Source: Sclerodactyla briareus (lineage: Eukaryota; Echinodermata; Holothuroidea; Dendrochirotida; Sclerodactylidae). Taken from it: 64,000 nt of DNA. The position numbers and the translations under genes were made by a program. Under the pieces are notes generated by a model. The model was not told the DNA's origin and made no database searches. It saw only the letters and a program-made list of their open reading frames with translations. Each line of letters begins with the position of its first letter. The stretch's first letter is position 1. Shown piece by piece: positions 11,191 through 64,000 of the stretch. The stretch covers positions 106,086 through 170,085 of the forward strand of contig JAODTK010003054.1 of assembly GCA_026419785.1 (NCBI GenBank). The letters run 5' to 3'.

Positions 11191-13219
11191 AAGGTGCCTG
11201 TGAGGAGGAAGGAAATGTTCAAAGAAAAAGAGGGGCTAACCACAGTACTCTCTAGAATAGATGAAGTTCGTCAATGCGAAGAGATAAGGCCATATTAAAC
11301 GTGCATCAGTGATTTCAGCCTGATATGAATGTGTTCGTTTATGTTGATGGAGAAGAATACTAAGTTCAATACTCAGTTAGTACGGCGAACATGAAACGAA
11401 TTAACATTATCTTTCTATGGTTCCTGAAGATGAACAAGTGTTAACATGCAATGCCTCTATATCACTGATAATGATTTTTTTAACGTCGGGCATATTATGT
11501 ATGAGCTGAGGGAAGGAAACAATGATTTGTCACTCGTATGGCGCGTTGGCTTATGTATGTGTGAGCATGATGTATAGGAAGGTACCCAATCCTCCCATTA
11601 GATTCAACCATAAACTAGGCCAGTACCGTAAGAGTGCATCAATCAATATTGTTTTTAGTGACATTCCACTTGAGTAGACACTTCGTTTACCCGACTAGTG
11701 TTCGTATAAAAACGGTTCTCTATCTGGGAGAAGGGGGTTGTAGAAACCAGAAATCAGTAGTAAAGCTTCGCGCCAACTTGTAGTGCCCCCCTTCCACCGG
11801 AAATTCTGCGTACACGCATCCCCCGCCCCCCCCCCCCCCCCCACTCAAATTCCTCTAAAAAGTATTTCCATATATATATGCAAAATAAGTGAGTGTAGTT
11901 TGCGTATGGAACAAAGAAAGTCCACTGGCCTGGCCTAAAATGGTAAAATTGTTGAGCCGACATGAATTTTCTAAACCTCATGAGCGTCAGTAGGGGGCAA
12001 GTTTGTGGTTAATGGTACCCGACATGTTGGTTTGGTTGTCTATCTTCAACGAATCCGAACAGCTGCAGCAGAAACTGGGGGCAGAGTCCAGCACCAACTT
12101 GACCAAAAATGTGTTCGTTTCGGAAGTATAGAAGTGATTTATTGAAGAGAACAAGTTCAGTGTAATAAGTGGCATATATTGTTCATGAATCGGCAATTTT
12201 TGTTCAAGCTAATGATATGGCTTATGGACTATGACTCGTGTGTTTTTGGATCATCCAGCCTGTCGTACGACGAGTACGATCGTGTTTGGATACGTTCATA
12301 ATTGAAACCAGTTACGCGAATGGGTAAATTGGAAATTGCAGGATGATTGCATAATCATAGACCTTCTCCCAAATAGCATGTGCACTGTGGGGATAGTTTT
12401 GATGCATGCTGGGATACTTCGGAGGGCAGTTTTGTGTTATCATGTATTGGAGAAAACTTGTAAATTTTCATTACTTCGCATTCTCTCTGCAAGTTCCTCT
12501 CTAGCTCACGTATGTTTTCTCTGATATTTTTTTACATCTTTTTGGTGACAATCTGACTAAAAAGGGGCTTTTTTTTTGCCAGAAAGAACAATTTCATTTG
12601 CTTAAATTCCTATTTGACTTTCCATAATTGCTCTTTGCCCCTTGACCTGGACCACAATGCATTGCGGGAGCTATTTGCGAACAAGGCTAATGTGTCATGA
12701 AATTGTATGATTGTCATAATGTTACCATAATGTACATTTCCTAAATTACGAGTTTTGTGGTTTTTTTACTTAAGATACATTCGTGCATATGTTACTACTA
12801 TTGACAACGTGCAAAACTCATTCCATAGGGGCACTGTGTGTCAGTAGTCAATGGAGCCAAGCCAGATAGACGAATCAATCATCAAATAAATAATGTGATC
12901 TCTACCAACGAAACGTCACAGCATTTTTCTTGTTACAATGATATCAGCTAACATGAACATAACACAAACCGTTTAAATATGCAAATCTGGTCGAATTGCG
13001 ATCTGTATTGGGGAAGCTTTATAGCCTAGCGTTCATTTCACCTGTGGCCAGTATTCGGATAGGATACTTACTTGGATACTTTTCTTACCATTTGCTTTTT
13101 ATAATTTTTATATTGTACATGTCGTAACTGGCAGCACAGTGTGTACTCCCCTTGCTGCGTACATGGTAAAAATAGAAATGTGACTAGATCATTGAGTATC
13201 AGCCTCGAATTAAACGTTG
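11191..13219. other. No recognised gene; partial G/C-run repeat near 11765-11860
   Basis: A further decayed palindrome-core copy (TTCGCGCCAACTTGTAGTGC) and a C-run of about 20 lie at 11765-11845. The rest is AT-rich without a coding signature. Confidence 0.45.
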
Positions 13220-13370
13220 GAAGGGGCAACACGGCAATTTTCCTGAGGGCAATGCAAAAATTGCGTCGGTTACCTTCCAAATGGCAGGGCACCAAGGCAA
13301 TTTAGAACAATTTTTGAGGGCAGCAAGGCAATCTTGAAAAAAGACAAGGGCAATAAGGCAATTTGAAAAT
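13220..13370. repeat. Degenerate short tandem repeat (AAGGCAATTT)
   Basis: Five or so imperfect units around GGGCA..AAGGCAATTTxGAA, with variants ACGGCAATTT, CAAGGCAATTT, CAAGGCAATCTT and AAGGCAATTTGAAAA. Confidence 0.6.
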
Positions 13371-14947
13371 TACTGCAAAATGTGTTATTTTTTGGACCGC
13401 CGTAACTCTCTTTTCATACTACGTAACGTTATAAAGCGAGCTCCAGTTTATTCTTGTCGGTCGGTCAACCCGCTCTATTTTGACAAATGATTTTTCAACC
13501 TCGTAGAATTTCCTTAGATACTCAAATGAGATCGTTTTTTTAATTTTCCCTGAAAAAACAAATGTAGATTTCTGGCAAGTATAATTCCTTTCATGCACAT
13601 TAGGACTACTGTATATTGCAATTTATAAATGTGAATGTGAAAAGTTTTTGTCGCTGCGAAGGAACTCGCCGAGCACACAAACTCACAACCGTATCACCTC
13701 AATTTCAAATCACACACAACCTATACGACCCGCCGCACCTCGCTAGCGCTGTCCTGCATTCTGCCGCAAACCGGTTTCGAACCATTTCAACAACCTGTTG
13801 TGCGCAGCCCGGCAATGCATATAGCTAATATTAATTTCTCAAAGTGAATGTACAATTATGAGACTTTCGTGGTCCGTCGCGGTGCATTCGTACTGCCGTT
13901 TTAATTATTATTAATGTGTGGGCAGCGCTGGTTCGCCAGGCCTGGGTTCGTTAATTTATGCACTTATCTATTGAATTCAACTTACCATTCCTACGACATA
14001 AATGTAGTACATGATGGTTGAAAGGATACTCCATTAATGTGCGATGCGGAGCGATTCGATAGGCCTACGTGATGAATTGTACTTACGGTTGCGGTTACTT
14101 ATAATCTCCACGGGTTGCGTACGTCAGTCAAGTTTGTTACTTTCACTACGCAATTGTACGGTACCATTGACATACACGGATATACCAATGTATGGTGCAC
14201 AAACATACAATGAACTGAAAACTATCCAAGCAGAATTGAGTAAAATGAAATGCGGAAATTCATGGCACTCTTACATGTAATGAGGTTCCTGATGATGCAA
14301 GGGAAACTTTCAGAAGTTGCTGTAGGGTATTATCGCTGTTTTGAGAGGGGGAGGGCACCGATGGCCAATGAGCAATTAGGCACGGCAGTCACTGCCGCCG
14401 ATGAAGCTTGAAATGTGAGGCCTCACAACAAATTGGCAGGGCCCGCGGCTATTGCCGTCGTGCCGTCGGTTAATTCGAGGCCTGTTGGGGATGTTACGGG
14501 CAGGGATGTAATTCGCCTAGGATTCATTAGGGGTGCAATTGCTTTTGCCCTTCGTCCTGCGTAATATTTACTCAGTAACACTTTCCTGACACTGGCGGAT
14601 TTCCTGAACTAAAATATTTCCTAGCATCGTCTTATCGCCCTTTAACATCTATCAGGTAAAATCAGTAGGGCCCGGACCCTGATATAATGCACCAGTTATA
14701 GGTATAACCAAGCCCAGTTTCTCTATTTTAAAAGTTCTTCGTATGTTAAGTACAGTACGTAATTCTTAATGTATTAGCCACTGCAATCTACAACATTGGG
14801 CCTGAAGCAGCAATCAGTGGGTTTTTAAGTTATGCCTTCATTTGTTAATTTATACTAACTACAGGTCAAATTTGTATAAGGACTCGGAAAGCCCAAGACT
14901 CCAGACTTGGTATGATGACTCGGACTCGGATTGAGAGGACTCAACCT
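13371..14947. other. No recognised gene
   Basis: Unrecognised. Short frames at 13616-13828 and 14044-14280 have no family signature. Confidence 0.45.
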
Positions 14948-15229
14948 CTAGCACGGCAAGTGTAGTAGCTGACACAGAAGAGATCCTCGACGTAGTAGTA
15001 GTAGTGTAGTTTGAAGAATGTAGGGGCTCATCTCCAGCGTAGACTGATGAGGTGGACTGCTGCAGATGGGACAGTTGTCTGTAGCCTGAGTAAGAGACAG
15101 GATGATGGGTTGTTTCAATCCGGTGATCGCCACCGTAATAGCTCCGTAGGGTACACTAGTACGGATGTTGCAACCTGACCAGGACGGATACTCGTTGCAC
15201 ACTGACAAGTAACGGTTTGTGTCCCGCAA
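14948..15229 (-). other. Unassigned open frame, possible exon
   Basis: A 93-codon minus-strand frame with unforced composition: CNEYPSWSGCN near residue 11, a hydrophobic AITVAITGLKQPIILSL stretch and CPIC further on. It is followed by a (GTA)n stretch that gives LLLL. I do not recognise the protein and found no confident splice partners. It may be a single exon of an unseen gene or a chance frame. Confidence 0.2.
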
Positions 15230-15783
15230 CTGCTCTCATTACAGAGGGGTCAGGTGAGGGCAAATCCAATGAGAGCGCCTGAACCACTGAAAAGCATGAG
15301 GAAACCGGTAAACCCGTCACTCACCATGTCCGTGTGAACTGGTTTTCCTCGAAGATCAATACACTTATTAACTAGGGTGCTGTAATTCACTTCTCAATAC
15401 TACCAGTGAATACATAATATGACAAGGAGTACTTTGGAATATAGAATGAGGTTCAATGCAAGATGAGTAATGTTTTTATCATGTCCATATTTTATGTTGT
15501 TATTAAACAGAATTTTTAACCTCTGAAACAGTTTGTGGAACATAGACCTGCAGTGATTCATTCTTTAATACTGTAGCAATGATATATGGCTCAAATTTTC
15601 GTATGCATGTACCAGTATATATAATGAATTATTGGCTACTGTACTCGATCTACTTGACAAACATCAAAACAACAGAATACTCAGTCAAATGGCCCAGTTT
15701 ATGAAAACAGAATATAAAGTGGCATACAGGTGACCCAAATCACCATTTCTATTACTGTAGTAATCTATTTCAATTACTCAATT

Positions 15784-16030
15784 ACCCAATATTGCAACAA
15801 CCTTGCACCCCACCCCGCGCCATTGAACATTAGGCAATTTTCACAGTAGTCCGGGGGGGTGGCTGGCAACCCTATCGTCTGTTATGCTGCCAGTTGAACG
15901 TTTAAGTTAATGAGCATCTTGGCTAAGAATTTCATCAAATAAGAAGGACGATAGGGTTGCCAGCCGGACTACTGTAAAAGATGCCAGATGTTCAATGGAC
16001 GGGGGGTGGGAGTGCAAAGTGCCAATATGG
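15784..16030. mobile_element. Inverted-repeat element (MITE-like, about 247 bp)
   Basis: The left arm, about 15784-15879, and the right arm, about 15947-16030, are imperfect reverse complements. Matching blocks are CACAGTAGTCCGG / CCGGACTACTGT, GGCAACCCTATCGTC / GACGATAGGGTTGCC and CATTGAACAT / TGTTCAATG, with outer C-rich and G-rich strings. The loop is about 67 bp and the arms are 84-96 bp. A diverged single-arm copy lies at 22796-22885. No clear target duplication was found. Confidence 0.75.
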
Positions 16031-16539
16031 GTTAGTCCTTCGTATAGTGACACAGATTCACCACACCAGTTAAGTGTTGTGAATGATCACAGAATGGAGC
16101 AAATAGTAAACTTACTGCTATTTCTGCTTCTAAGGTCAATAATTGTCATGTAAGCATTATTAACTGTAACCTCTGAATCACAGGTTCTTGTAAACTCGAA
16201 GCCAATATCCATAATTTTGAAGCTTCACAGCAATCCGATGCAATCTAAAAAAGTTTTTTTTACTTCCATGGACTTTTGATATTCATGTTTCAAGTGTATT
16301 TCTATCTCTGTTCTGATAGAACAAGGATCTAGCACCTACTTTGGTCATTGTAAATGAATAACAAAGAAAGTAAAGGGACCAGAAAGACTTTTCAAGTCCA
16401 GTCCCTGAGACCTGCTGGAATACGAGTGAACATATACTGTATATCATCAAATAGACTTTCAATCAATAAGCGATGTACAAGAAAAGGATAGTGACAATAG
16501 AGGAGGGGGGGGTCTTAGTGTAAAGAGGGGGGAGCATGA
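16031..16539. other. No recognised gene
   Basis: AT-rich sequence with a G-run near 16505. Nothing recognised. Confidence 0.45.
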
Positions 16540-16930
16540 ATAGTTTCCTATGCGGCTGGCATATGATTGTATGAAATAAGACGTTTCAGTTTCCTCTTGA
16601 AAGTATTAATTCCTCTTGAATCATATTTTAATAAGTTGAAGCTTCTTTTGTATCACTATTCAGAAGTGGACACCAGTGGTAGGAATGTGGGGAGGTCCCG
16701 GCGTCTTCCAGTATAATATGGATTTCTTGGAGCATGTCGGAAACAGGAGTAATATTCATAAAAGTGTATGTAATTTTGATGAAGTTATAAAAGGGTCGTC
16801 ACCATGAGGGAATTTGTACATAAACATTCCCAGATGATAATTATATGAATCAAACAACATAAAAGTATTCAACCCATGAAATAAATTATATGTACTATGT
16901 CTGTATGATAGAAATTCAGAATCACAAAGC
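16540..16930 (-). pseudogene. Possible LINE ORF2 C-terminal relic (minus strand)
   Basis: Translating the minus strand in shifting frames gives SDIVHIIYFMG, GMFMYKFPHGDD, RHAPRNPYYTGRRRDLP and LLKYDSRGINTFKRKLKRLI. The last resembles the closing SINTFK.KLK.. segment of LINE ORF2 proteins. Several frame changes are needed. Weakly supported. Confidence 0.35.
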
Positions 16931-17049
16931 TGTATTTCATATCCATTTATATATATATTTGTTTTTAGCTGAGGAGGAAGCGTAGCATTTCTCTCGTCTG
17001 TTCGCTTGTTCGTTCCATTTGTTCAGATGATCAGTATAGTAACCATGGC

Positions 17050-17155
17050 ATTAATCTCCTTTTCCTCCTTTTCCCTGTGTTCCCTATCTCGTTTTTTTGT
17101 CCTATCTCGTTTTTTTGTCCTATCTCGTTTTTTTGTCCCCCTTTGTTCCCGCCGG
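17050..17155 (+). repeat. Pyrimidine-rich tract with an 18-bp triplicate
   Basis: TATCTCGTTTTTTTGTCC occurs three times head to tail (17085, 17103, 17121) inside a T/C-rich stretch. It lies 640 bases upstream of the elp3 start codon, so it may sit in the promoter or 5' leader region. No TATA box or initiator can be assigned. Confidence 0.85.
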
Positions 17156-17776
17156 ACATATTGGCTGTTAGTAATAACAGAGCAATAATACGTAGTGCAA
17201 AGTTCTTTGACACCTGTGATGTCAGGTTTATATACTTGTTCAAGATGGTGTTGCCCTACAGTATCTATTGTTGTGGGCCATCTCATCAAGCAAGGCTAGG
17301 CTCTTAATATTACTGTGTGGCATCAATAGATATTGCCTGCTAGAGCAGTGATGGAATAGGTAGTTATTAACTGGCACAGCATCAATATAACGATCATGGA
17401 AAGTTCATTATTTCATCAATAATTACCTCCTGCTCTTGTCTTCATAGCAATTAGGGATTCCATTTATCTAGAAACTCCATGTAGAAATAGGACAGAGAAG
17501 AGCCTCCAAGTGCAACAACATCAACCCAAAACAACAGTTTATGTGATGTCATACCAAACTCAACATGTGTGCCTTGTGTACATAATTTACTTTCTGCTTG
17601 AATTACCCTAGAACACATTTGAGTAAAGTATTGTAGTACAAAGTTACTGTTCAATTCATTACTTGCATTAAGGATGTGCTCCTCATTCTGAATCTCAAAT
17701 TTTCCTTTCAGATAAAATTTCCTGAGTGGCTGGGACTTCTCCTGCAGATTTTGCTTTCATTCAGGGGCCGAACATC

Positions 17777-58203
<40,427 letters not shown>

Positions 58204-58559
58204 CCTCTGTCTTCGATAGGCACAACTACCTACCGATGTCATGACCTTGGAATCGGCATCATAAGTTGCAGTGCCGAAGGCCTTTGTGATTATGGCCAAA
58301 AAGTGACATCTAATGGTTCCTGACTGTCATGTTTGCCCTATCAGTGATCCTCTCCGGCACACATGGGTGCCTGTTTGGGAATCAGATTAAATCAACCATA
58401 ATTTTGGCGAAATCGAAGTTGTTGGACTTTATGAAATGGTGGGTATGACATTACCTTTAGTTCCCGATTTTTTTATCATGGAATTCAGGTCAATGGAGGT
58501 CATCAATGTGTCTAATTGATTATTATGCATAATTTAAAGTTTGCCGGATTCTCATGAAA
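58204..58559. other. Downstream of elp3: 3' UTR candidate and family B piece
   Basis: Probably begins with the elp3 3' UTR. A family B segment (GGTCAATGGAGGTCATCAAT) lies at 58440-58560. Confidence 0.4.
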
Positions 58560-58760
58560 CTTTGTCGGTATGGCCCTCAAAAGGGGGGGATCTAGCCCAA
58601 CACTGAAAGGGGGGGAGGGAGATTTTTGGGCAAATTTTTCTGTGACTATCTAAGCGGAGCGCCACATCGGTTGGCGCGAGCGGGGTTGAAAATTTGAAAA
58701 TTTGAGCCTCCCAGATCACCGGAGAAAAAGGCCTCCCAGCTGCGAGGGCATTGGGATTAA
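58560..58760 (+). repeat. Palindrome-core repeat, opposite orientation (copy 5)
   Basis: GCGGAGCGCCACATCGGTTG then GCGCGAGCGGGG is the reverse complement of the core at 29-130. Preceded by a G-run and ATTTTTGGGCAAATTTTTCT. Confidence 0.6.
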
Positions 58761-58969
58761 CGTCTATTTCATAGATAAAAAAACTATAATAACAATACTT
58801 AATCATGTTATGTTATATTAATAATTTTGTTTTGCTTAGGGGGGGTATACTTTTTGGGGAGGCAAATTATATGGAATAGTTCCTTATCGACATTACTTGG
58901 CGAGATGGCGATAACTAGAGCGGCGCGGCTGCGATATACGATAGGAACTAGGTGACGGACAGTGTGCAT

Positions 58970-59320
58970 GGGCGGGTCTAGGAATTTTGGTTAGAGGGCC
59001 GCAAAATATTTTGGCAAAGGAAGGGGCTTCAGGATAACTTGCACATATAGCGGAACGCCATCACCCTGTGCGCCCAAGCGAAAAAACATGGGCGCCGAAA
59101 ACGGGGGGACGTGGGGGGGGAACATGTCCCCACAATATTCGAGACTGCTCCGATTGACTTTGTGTTTTCCACACACTATTTTTTTCTTGAAAAATGGCAT
59201 GTCCCCCCCAATCGGGACGAAGCGGCGGCCAATGGGCGTACAAGAAAATTTGTGGCTTCACAAACCTTCCAAATGGCCAGAAACGGCACTTCCTGGGTGT
59301 CTAAGTTAAATGTAACCAGG
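58970..59320 (+). repeat. G-rich dispersed repeat (copy 6)
   Basis: GGGTCTAGGAATTTTGG, GCGGAACGCCATCACC and GAACATGTCCCCACAATATT. A second similar unit is at 59500-59660 (GGAGCACCACCATCGGTGGC) and a third at 60290-60480 (GAGCGCCACCATTGG). Frames on both strands are repeat-derived. Confidence 0.55.
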
Positions 59321-59499
59321 ATGTAAGGGGAGGTGGTCCTAAGAAAAATATGCTTAGAAGCAAAACAATTCAAAACAGTTATTCATGTCATGCCTCTAGA
59401 TCAGCCAGTCATGCTGGCAACCAGTCATTTTGTCCATTCTCTAAATAAAAATTGGTTGCAAAAGAGGTGCTTGGGCAGTGGGTATCACCAAGACTTTTC

Positions 59500-59660
59500 A
59501 TTTTGGGGGCACAAGGGGGGCACAAACATTGACAGGGGGCAACCAAAATACATGTTGCGGAGCACCACCATCGGTGGCGCCGGACGTGTACTAGAAAATT
59601 GTGGGTTGCGAGCACCCCAGATGGCTGGAACTGACCCTTCCAGGGCGTTTTAAGTTCTGC
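59500..59660 (+). repeat. Palindrome-core repeat (copy 7)
   Basis: GGGGGCACAAGGGGGGCACA, then GCGGAGCACCACCATCGGTG and GCGCCGGACG, then GTACTAGAAAATTGTGGG. Confidence 0.6.
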
Positions 59661-60289
59661 CATGTTCTGGAACTGGCTTGGTGTTGTGTTCTTACATGTC
59701 GTTACGTGGGCGCGGGTCATGAGATTAGGACAACTCTAGTCTAGGGGGCCAGGTGTTTCAAAGTTTGTCAGGTTTTTATGAACGTGCTGGGTAGGCTAAC
59801 TCGAAGCCCCCAAAATTTTAACATTTGGATCAGTCACTGGGGGTTATTTCAGGTGATATGGTTCATTCATGCAAACTTTTCCAGTTGTTAGATTGCCATG
59901 ACATGGGAGATAGCAAGTTCAGGTCATATTTCCACCAAAACTTCGGTAGCGTGGTCAATAATCAGCCCTTACAAATTTGAAATGGTCACCTGATTTAGCT
60001 AAAGCTGTTTCTCTAATTTGCTAATCAAAATCTGGAGGAACCCCAGGAATGCATTGTAATTGATTGTATGGTGACTAATAGGAGAGAAACCACTGAGCAC
60101 ACAACCAGGCACTGGGGGCGATCCCCGTGTTGAAATTTGCAAGTTGGGAATAAAATTGTTTGCTTGTTAAACAAGGATGAAGCACTGAATAAACACTCAT
60201 GTGATCAATTTTTCAAATCTTTGTTTTGAACCATTTGTTTCTGACTGCGTACATAGTTTGTCTGGCCAGGAGAGACCTAGTGTGCATGG
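59661..60289. other. No recognised gene; family B piece
   Basis: Family B text at about 59760-60050 (GGTTTTTATGAACGTGCTGG, TCACTGGGGGTTATTTCAGG). Otherwise nothing recognised. Confidence 0.45.
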
Positions 60290-60960
60290 GCGTCGATCAG
60301 TTTTGAAAAAAGTGGGGGGGACCATCGATCGGCAAATGACCATCTAGCAGAGCGCCACCATTGGTTTGCGGGGAAGCGTCAAAGAAAATTTTACGGTCAT
60401 ACCCTGCCAGATCGCCGGAAACAGCAATTGCCAGACTCGATAGCACCCATCTACATGTGTGATGAGTGAGAGACAGGACAAAAAAAAGTGTCAATTGTGC
60501 ATACTAGCGATTACCGAATATCACACATGGTATTTTTATTAATTTCTACTCTGGCTCCCGTTTGCGTGGGATCCAGGGGTATGCCCAACGGTCCTGGTGG
60601 GATTTTGACGGGAAAAGCCATAGGCGTACGGGAACCATTTTCAATTGGGGAGCAGTAAATTTCAGCCGAAAATTACAAGTCAGTCAGTCAGCGAAGACTT
60701 ACTAGCGCGGCGGCCGGCGAGCGACAGCGCTGAGCAGAATTTTTTGCATGTTTTCCGAAATTTTATGAAAAAGTTCAGCAGAAAATTCAGGCTTGTTTTT
60801 CACTTTGCCCTTTCTCCTTCCAAATGTCCACGAATTTTATCTCACACAATTGGGGGGAGGGGCAGTCTGCCCAAAGTTCTGAAAGATTCGAGGGCACAAA
60901 ATGATTCGAAGCATTACATCGCATATTCACAACGCTGGGTAGAAAAAAGCCATTGAAAAT
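60290..60960 (+). repeat. Palindrome-core copy 8 and GCGCGGCGGCC-type repeat
   Basis: 60290-60480 repeats the GCATGGGCGTCGATCAG ... GAGCGCCACCATTGG unit. 60690-60850 has CGGCGGCCGGCGAGCGACAG followed by GCAGAATTTTTTGCATGTTT and CGAAATTTTATG, a unit repeated in diverged form near 61915-62110. Confidence 0.5.
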
Positions 60961-63599
60961 TTATGTATTTTTGGCCATTCAATTTAATTCGAGGAATTCG
61001 GTATGGAACATGGGTAAGCCTTCGACTTCGGCCCTAGTAGGTCTCAGATCTTCATCTGGGGTCCGCACCTGGAAGTAGTGGAAATTGAGGAAATTTTCCA
61101 ACGCGTAGACAATAATTAAAATAACATCAATTTAGACGATCATCAAATATGATTATCCCGTGAACCCCGCACACCCACTATAATGAAATGACCGGTGGCA
61201 CGGTAAACGTTCACAGGTTCAGTAATTGGGCGAACAACTTACCAGATAAAAAAGGTTAGTGATTTCATTGCAGTTTTAGGCACAACTTATAGCAGTACTG
61301 ATGCGCGCGAGAATTTCGGCCACCAAATTCATAATTAAAAAATTTTATTTTTACGTTGCCCAAATTTCTTCCAGTACTTTTCTCCGAATTTGGGTATTTC
61401 GTTTCCTGTTTTCACTCTCAAAATCCTGCACACCCGGCCCGACCCAGTCTCGGATAACATGGCTGATTTGCCCTAAGTTGGTTATGTACGTATCCGTGAT
61501 AGACCATCTTACTTATTGAGATTTACCAATATCACCTAACTTGGGCTTGAAAAAATGAATGAAAATAAAATGTTGCCAATTAGCAATATACGGTGTATCT
61601 GATGGTACTAGTTCCAATCCAAGAGCGACGTCTTGTGGGGTCGTGACCCTCAACTTTGGTGGAAGTCCTCCGTACATACGTGTTTTCACTCTGGACACCA
61701 TGGGACCATCGAATTTCGCCAGGAGAAAGGCCCCTTGCCTATTACGCAAAAGCCAATGTCTGATGCCAGTTTGCCAGCTTGTTTGACAGTTTGAGACACT
61801 CAGTGAAACAATTTGTCCTCCTGCATTCGTAGGCAACTGCAGAATAAATAAATTCGAAAGGAGGGAAAACATGCTGATGAGTGGGCTAGGCGTATGGGAC
61901 CCTTCTGATTTTTTTTGCAGAACATGTTTTGGCCTAAACGACAGAGAAAGAACTCCCGAGCCGCAGAGCGAGGAAAATTTGGCATGTTTTTTCGGGAGTG
62001 TGATTGGAAATTAAGGCCAGTCAGCAGACATTTTGCGAAATTTTCTTTACTTTTGACTTTTTCTGTCCAGATTTCCCGAAGTATTGTCAATTTTTGCTCC
62101 GAATTTTTCATCTCAGAATACTTTGCGATCTTCAAAGGGGCTACGCAATTTAGTAGTCTGAGCAGAAGTCAAAGCGCGTGGATTTAACAATTAATGAATT
62201 GTGACCAAACTATGAGCCTGGTACTCTGTCCAGACTGGGGCGTCGTAGTCAAATGATTTATTGGGTGAATGTATTTTCGCCCTGTAAATTAGAAATGCCA
62301 TGTGATTTCATGTTGCAGGAAGAAAGGAAAACTGAGAATCCGTCAACTGAGGTCAGATTTATGCGGTTCACTCTTGTCGGCAGCAGTGAGACTTAAGGAC
62401 ATTTCTGACTAGTTGAGGGGCTAACATTTTTTAGGCCCTGTGAGCGGGGTCTCAGCAGTCAGGGTTTACCCGTTCCCCTTTGAAAGGTTTGGCTTCAGGG
62501 GCAAATTCATGCTCTAAAATGTGAATTTTTTTTGTGCGAAATGTGCTGTCCACCAAGGGCATAAGTTCTTTCTTGTGGTTATGTCCTGAACTACCTTCAT
62601 GGGACCACATTAGTTGGGGTTAGGGGTTAGCCATCTAGAGAAAACCAGGTTAAATTTTTGCCTCGTAGGCTCGTACCCGATTCTTCCGACGGAAATATAC
62701 GAAGTTGTTCGGAATCGTTGTTTCAATCATGAAGGTAGAACACCCAAAAGTCGAAAGGTGCTAATTTCGCACGGTTTGCCTGGTATAGTTATGATTCATA
62801 AAAATGCTTATCCTTTTTGCTGAAATAACAGTCTTGCCCGGGTTTGTTACATAACATGTTCCTATATAGCCCATTATTACAGGTAGGGAATATTCTCGAC
62901 GCGCTCCACAATTGTTTGCGGTCTCGTTTCGGATCATGAGCCAGGACGTTTGTGAAGAAATTGAGTGCAAGATATATATTGTTCAAATGGGAGTGCATCG
63001 TGATCGTGCCTTAGCTGGCTAGAAATGCGATGTCTAGGAGCAATTTGTAAAATAAGTCCCAGAATTACAACTGCCCTCAAAAGATTTTGCACGGATCTCA
63101 TAGCTATCGTGCGTGCACGTGGATACAGTATGGCAGCAAAACAGCCATCGGGTGACCGAAACGGACGAAGTTTTGATATTCTGGAACATCGATAAAATCA
63201 CAACGTTCCCAAACTTGACAAGAATGACAAATTTTTGCTCAATCATCGGGCTTTCGACAAGAGTATCGGCAATCTGAGGACATTGTGGCATGTATCCACT
63301 TTGTAAGGTTGGTATGCCTGAATTGTGCCTAGTCTCTGCCCAAGTGGGTGCTCCTCGATCTGCAAACTTGCTTTTACTTCCATAATGTGTGGAGCAGTCT
63401 GACTCATATCCGCCTCGTAAACCAACCCGCTTCGTGTAATAATCAATGGACAGTTCATGGTGAATCTACCCTGTTTAAAAACAACAAAGGAGAATAGTCT
63501 TCACTCATGTTTATGAGTGAGAAAACTTGCATGAAAGCTTCATATCGCCAGAATATGCTCAAAATGCATCGTCAACGACAGTACAGAAAGCAAACAGTA
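60961..63599. other. No recognised gene; diverged repeat units
   Basis: 61310-61450 and 61915-62110 hold repeats with AAATTT..TTTTCTCCGAATTTGG text. The open frames (61513-61872 minus, 61800-62135 minus) have no domain. Confidence 0.45.
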
Positions 63600-63990
63600 A
63601 CAGGTCGTTGCGCGGCGCAGCGCGCCGAAAATTTCTGGACAACCTTCCACGGGTTCGAGAATAAAGGTCCACTTAGTCTTTGTGAGGCGGTGCCTCAATA
63701 TTTTTTCAGCCAACAAAGCCACTTAAACGTGTGTAAACGGACATGTACTTTCGTCTTCATCGAGGATAAAAAACGTGGGGGGGGACATGAGATGTCCCAC
63801 CACTTCGTAAAAGTGGGGGGGGGGACAGTCCCCTGTCCCCCCCCCCCGGATCGCGGCCCATGCTAGTGTGTGTATGGGCATGTGAGAGGGTCAGGCGCGT
63901 CGGAGAGATTTTGTTTGGGGGGGGGGGAGGGAGTGGGTGGGTTAAGAGGTGGTAACCAGAGGAGTGCACCCTCACAAATGGCCTCACCCT
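63600..63990. repeat. G/C-run repeat at the right edge
   Basis: GCGCGGCGCAGCGCGCCGAA, GACATGAGATGTCCCACC, then G-run, GGACAGTCCCCTGTCC, C-run and CGCGGCCCATG. The GGGGACA..TGTCCCC parts are self-complementary. The unit resembles those at 58970-59200 and continues to the window end. Confidence 0.5.
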
Positions 63991-64000
63991 TCCTGTTTGG

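Overview
The window is animal nuclear DNA, most likely from a marine invertebrate. The evidence is one long intron-rich gene on the + strand, relics of CR1/Jockey-like LINEs, tRNA-headed SINEs with (ATT)n tails, TATC/TGTC and CATA microsatellites, and several dispersed AT-rich repeat families. I cannot name the phylum. Nothing bacterial or viral was recognised, and there is no operon logic here.

The one gene I can support is elp3, which encodes the catalytic subunit of Elongator (radical-SAM plus acetyltransferase-fold tRNA uridine-34 modifying enzyme). It was assembled by reading exons and splice sites by eye. Sixteen coding exons run from an ATG at 17777 to a stop near 58203, so the gene covers about 40 kb. 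The coding sum is about 1.67 kb (about 558 codons), close to the usual metazoan length of about 550. Exons 3, 6, 8, 12 and 14 are intact. Most of the others carry small, mainly one-base, insertions or deletions, while the splice sites and almost all family-conserved residues survive. That pattern fits uncorrected long-read assembly errors better than a dead gene, but it is not proof.

Layout: 1-17776 holds no convincing gene. It has LINE relics at 4240-5140 and 5795-7380 (the second carries a nested 105-bp inverted-repeat element), a minus-strand SINE near 7480-7710, CATA repeats, a polypurine tract and a 247-bp inverted-repeat element at 15784-16030. Region 17777-58203 is elp3, with introns filled by LINE relics, a full-length SINE, minisatellites (21, 25 and 46 bp units), microsatellites, poly-G runs and a GC-rich repetitive block. 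Region 58204-64000 has no recognised gene and is dense in G-rich dispersed repeats.

No wholly new biological system is visible. The observations most worth a second look are: (i) a 46-bp tandem array upstream of exon 13 that repeats the intron/exon boundary four times; (ii) a SINE and a LINE in different introns of the same gene that share a 3' tail; (iii) the regular one-base lesions across the elp3 exons; (iv) a short palindrome-core repeat lying in one orientation left of the gene and the other orientation right of it.
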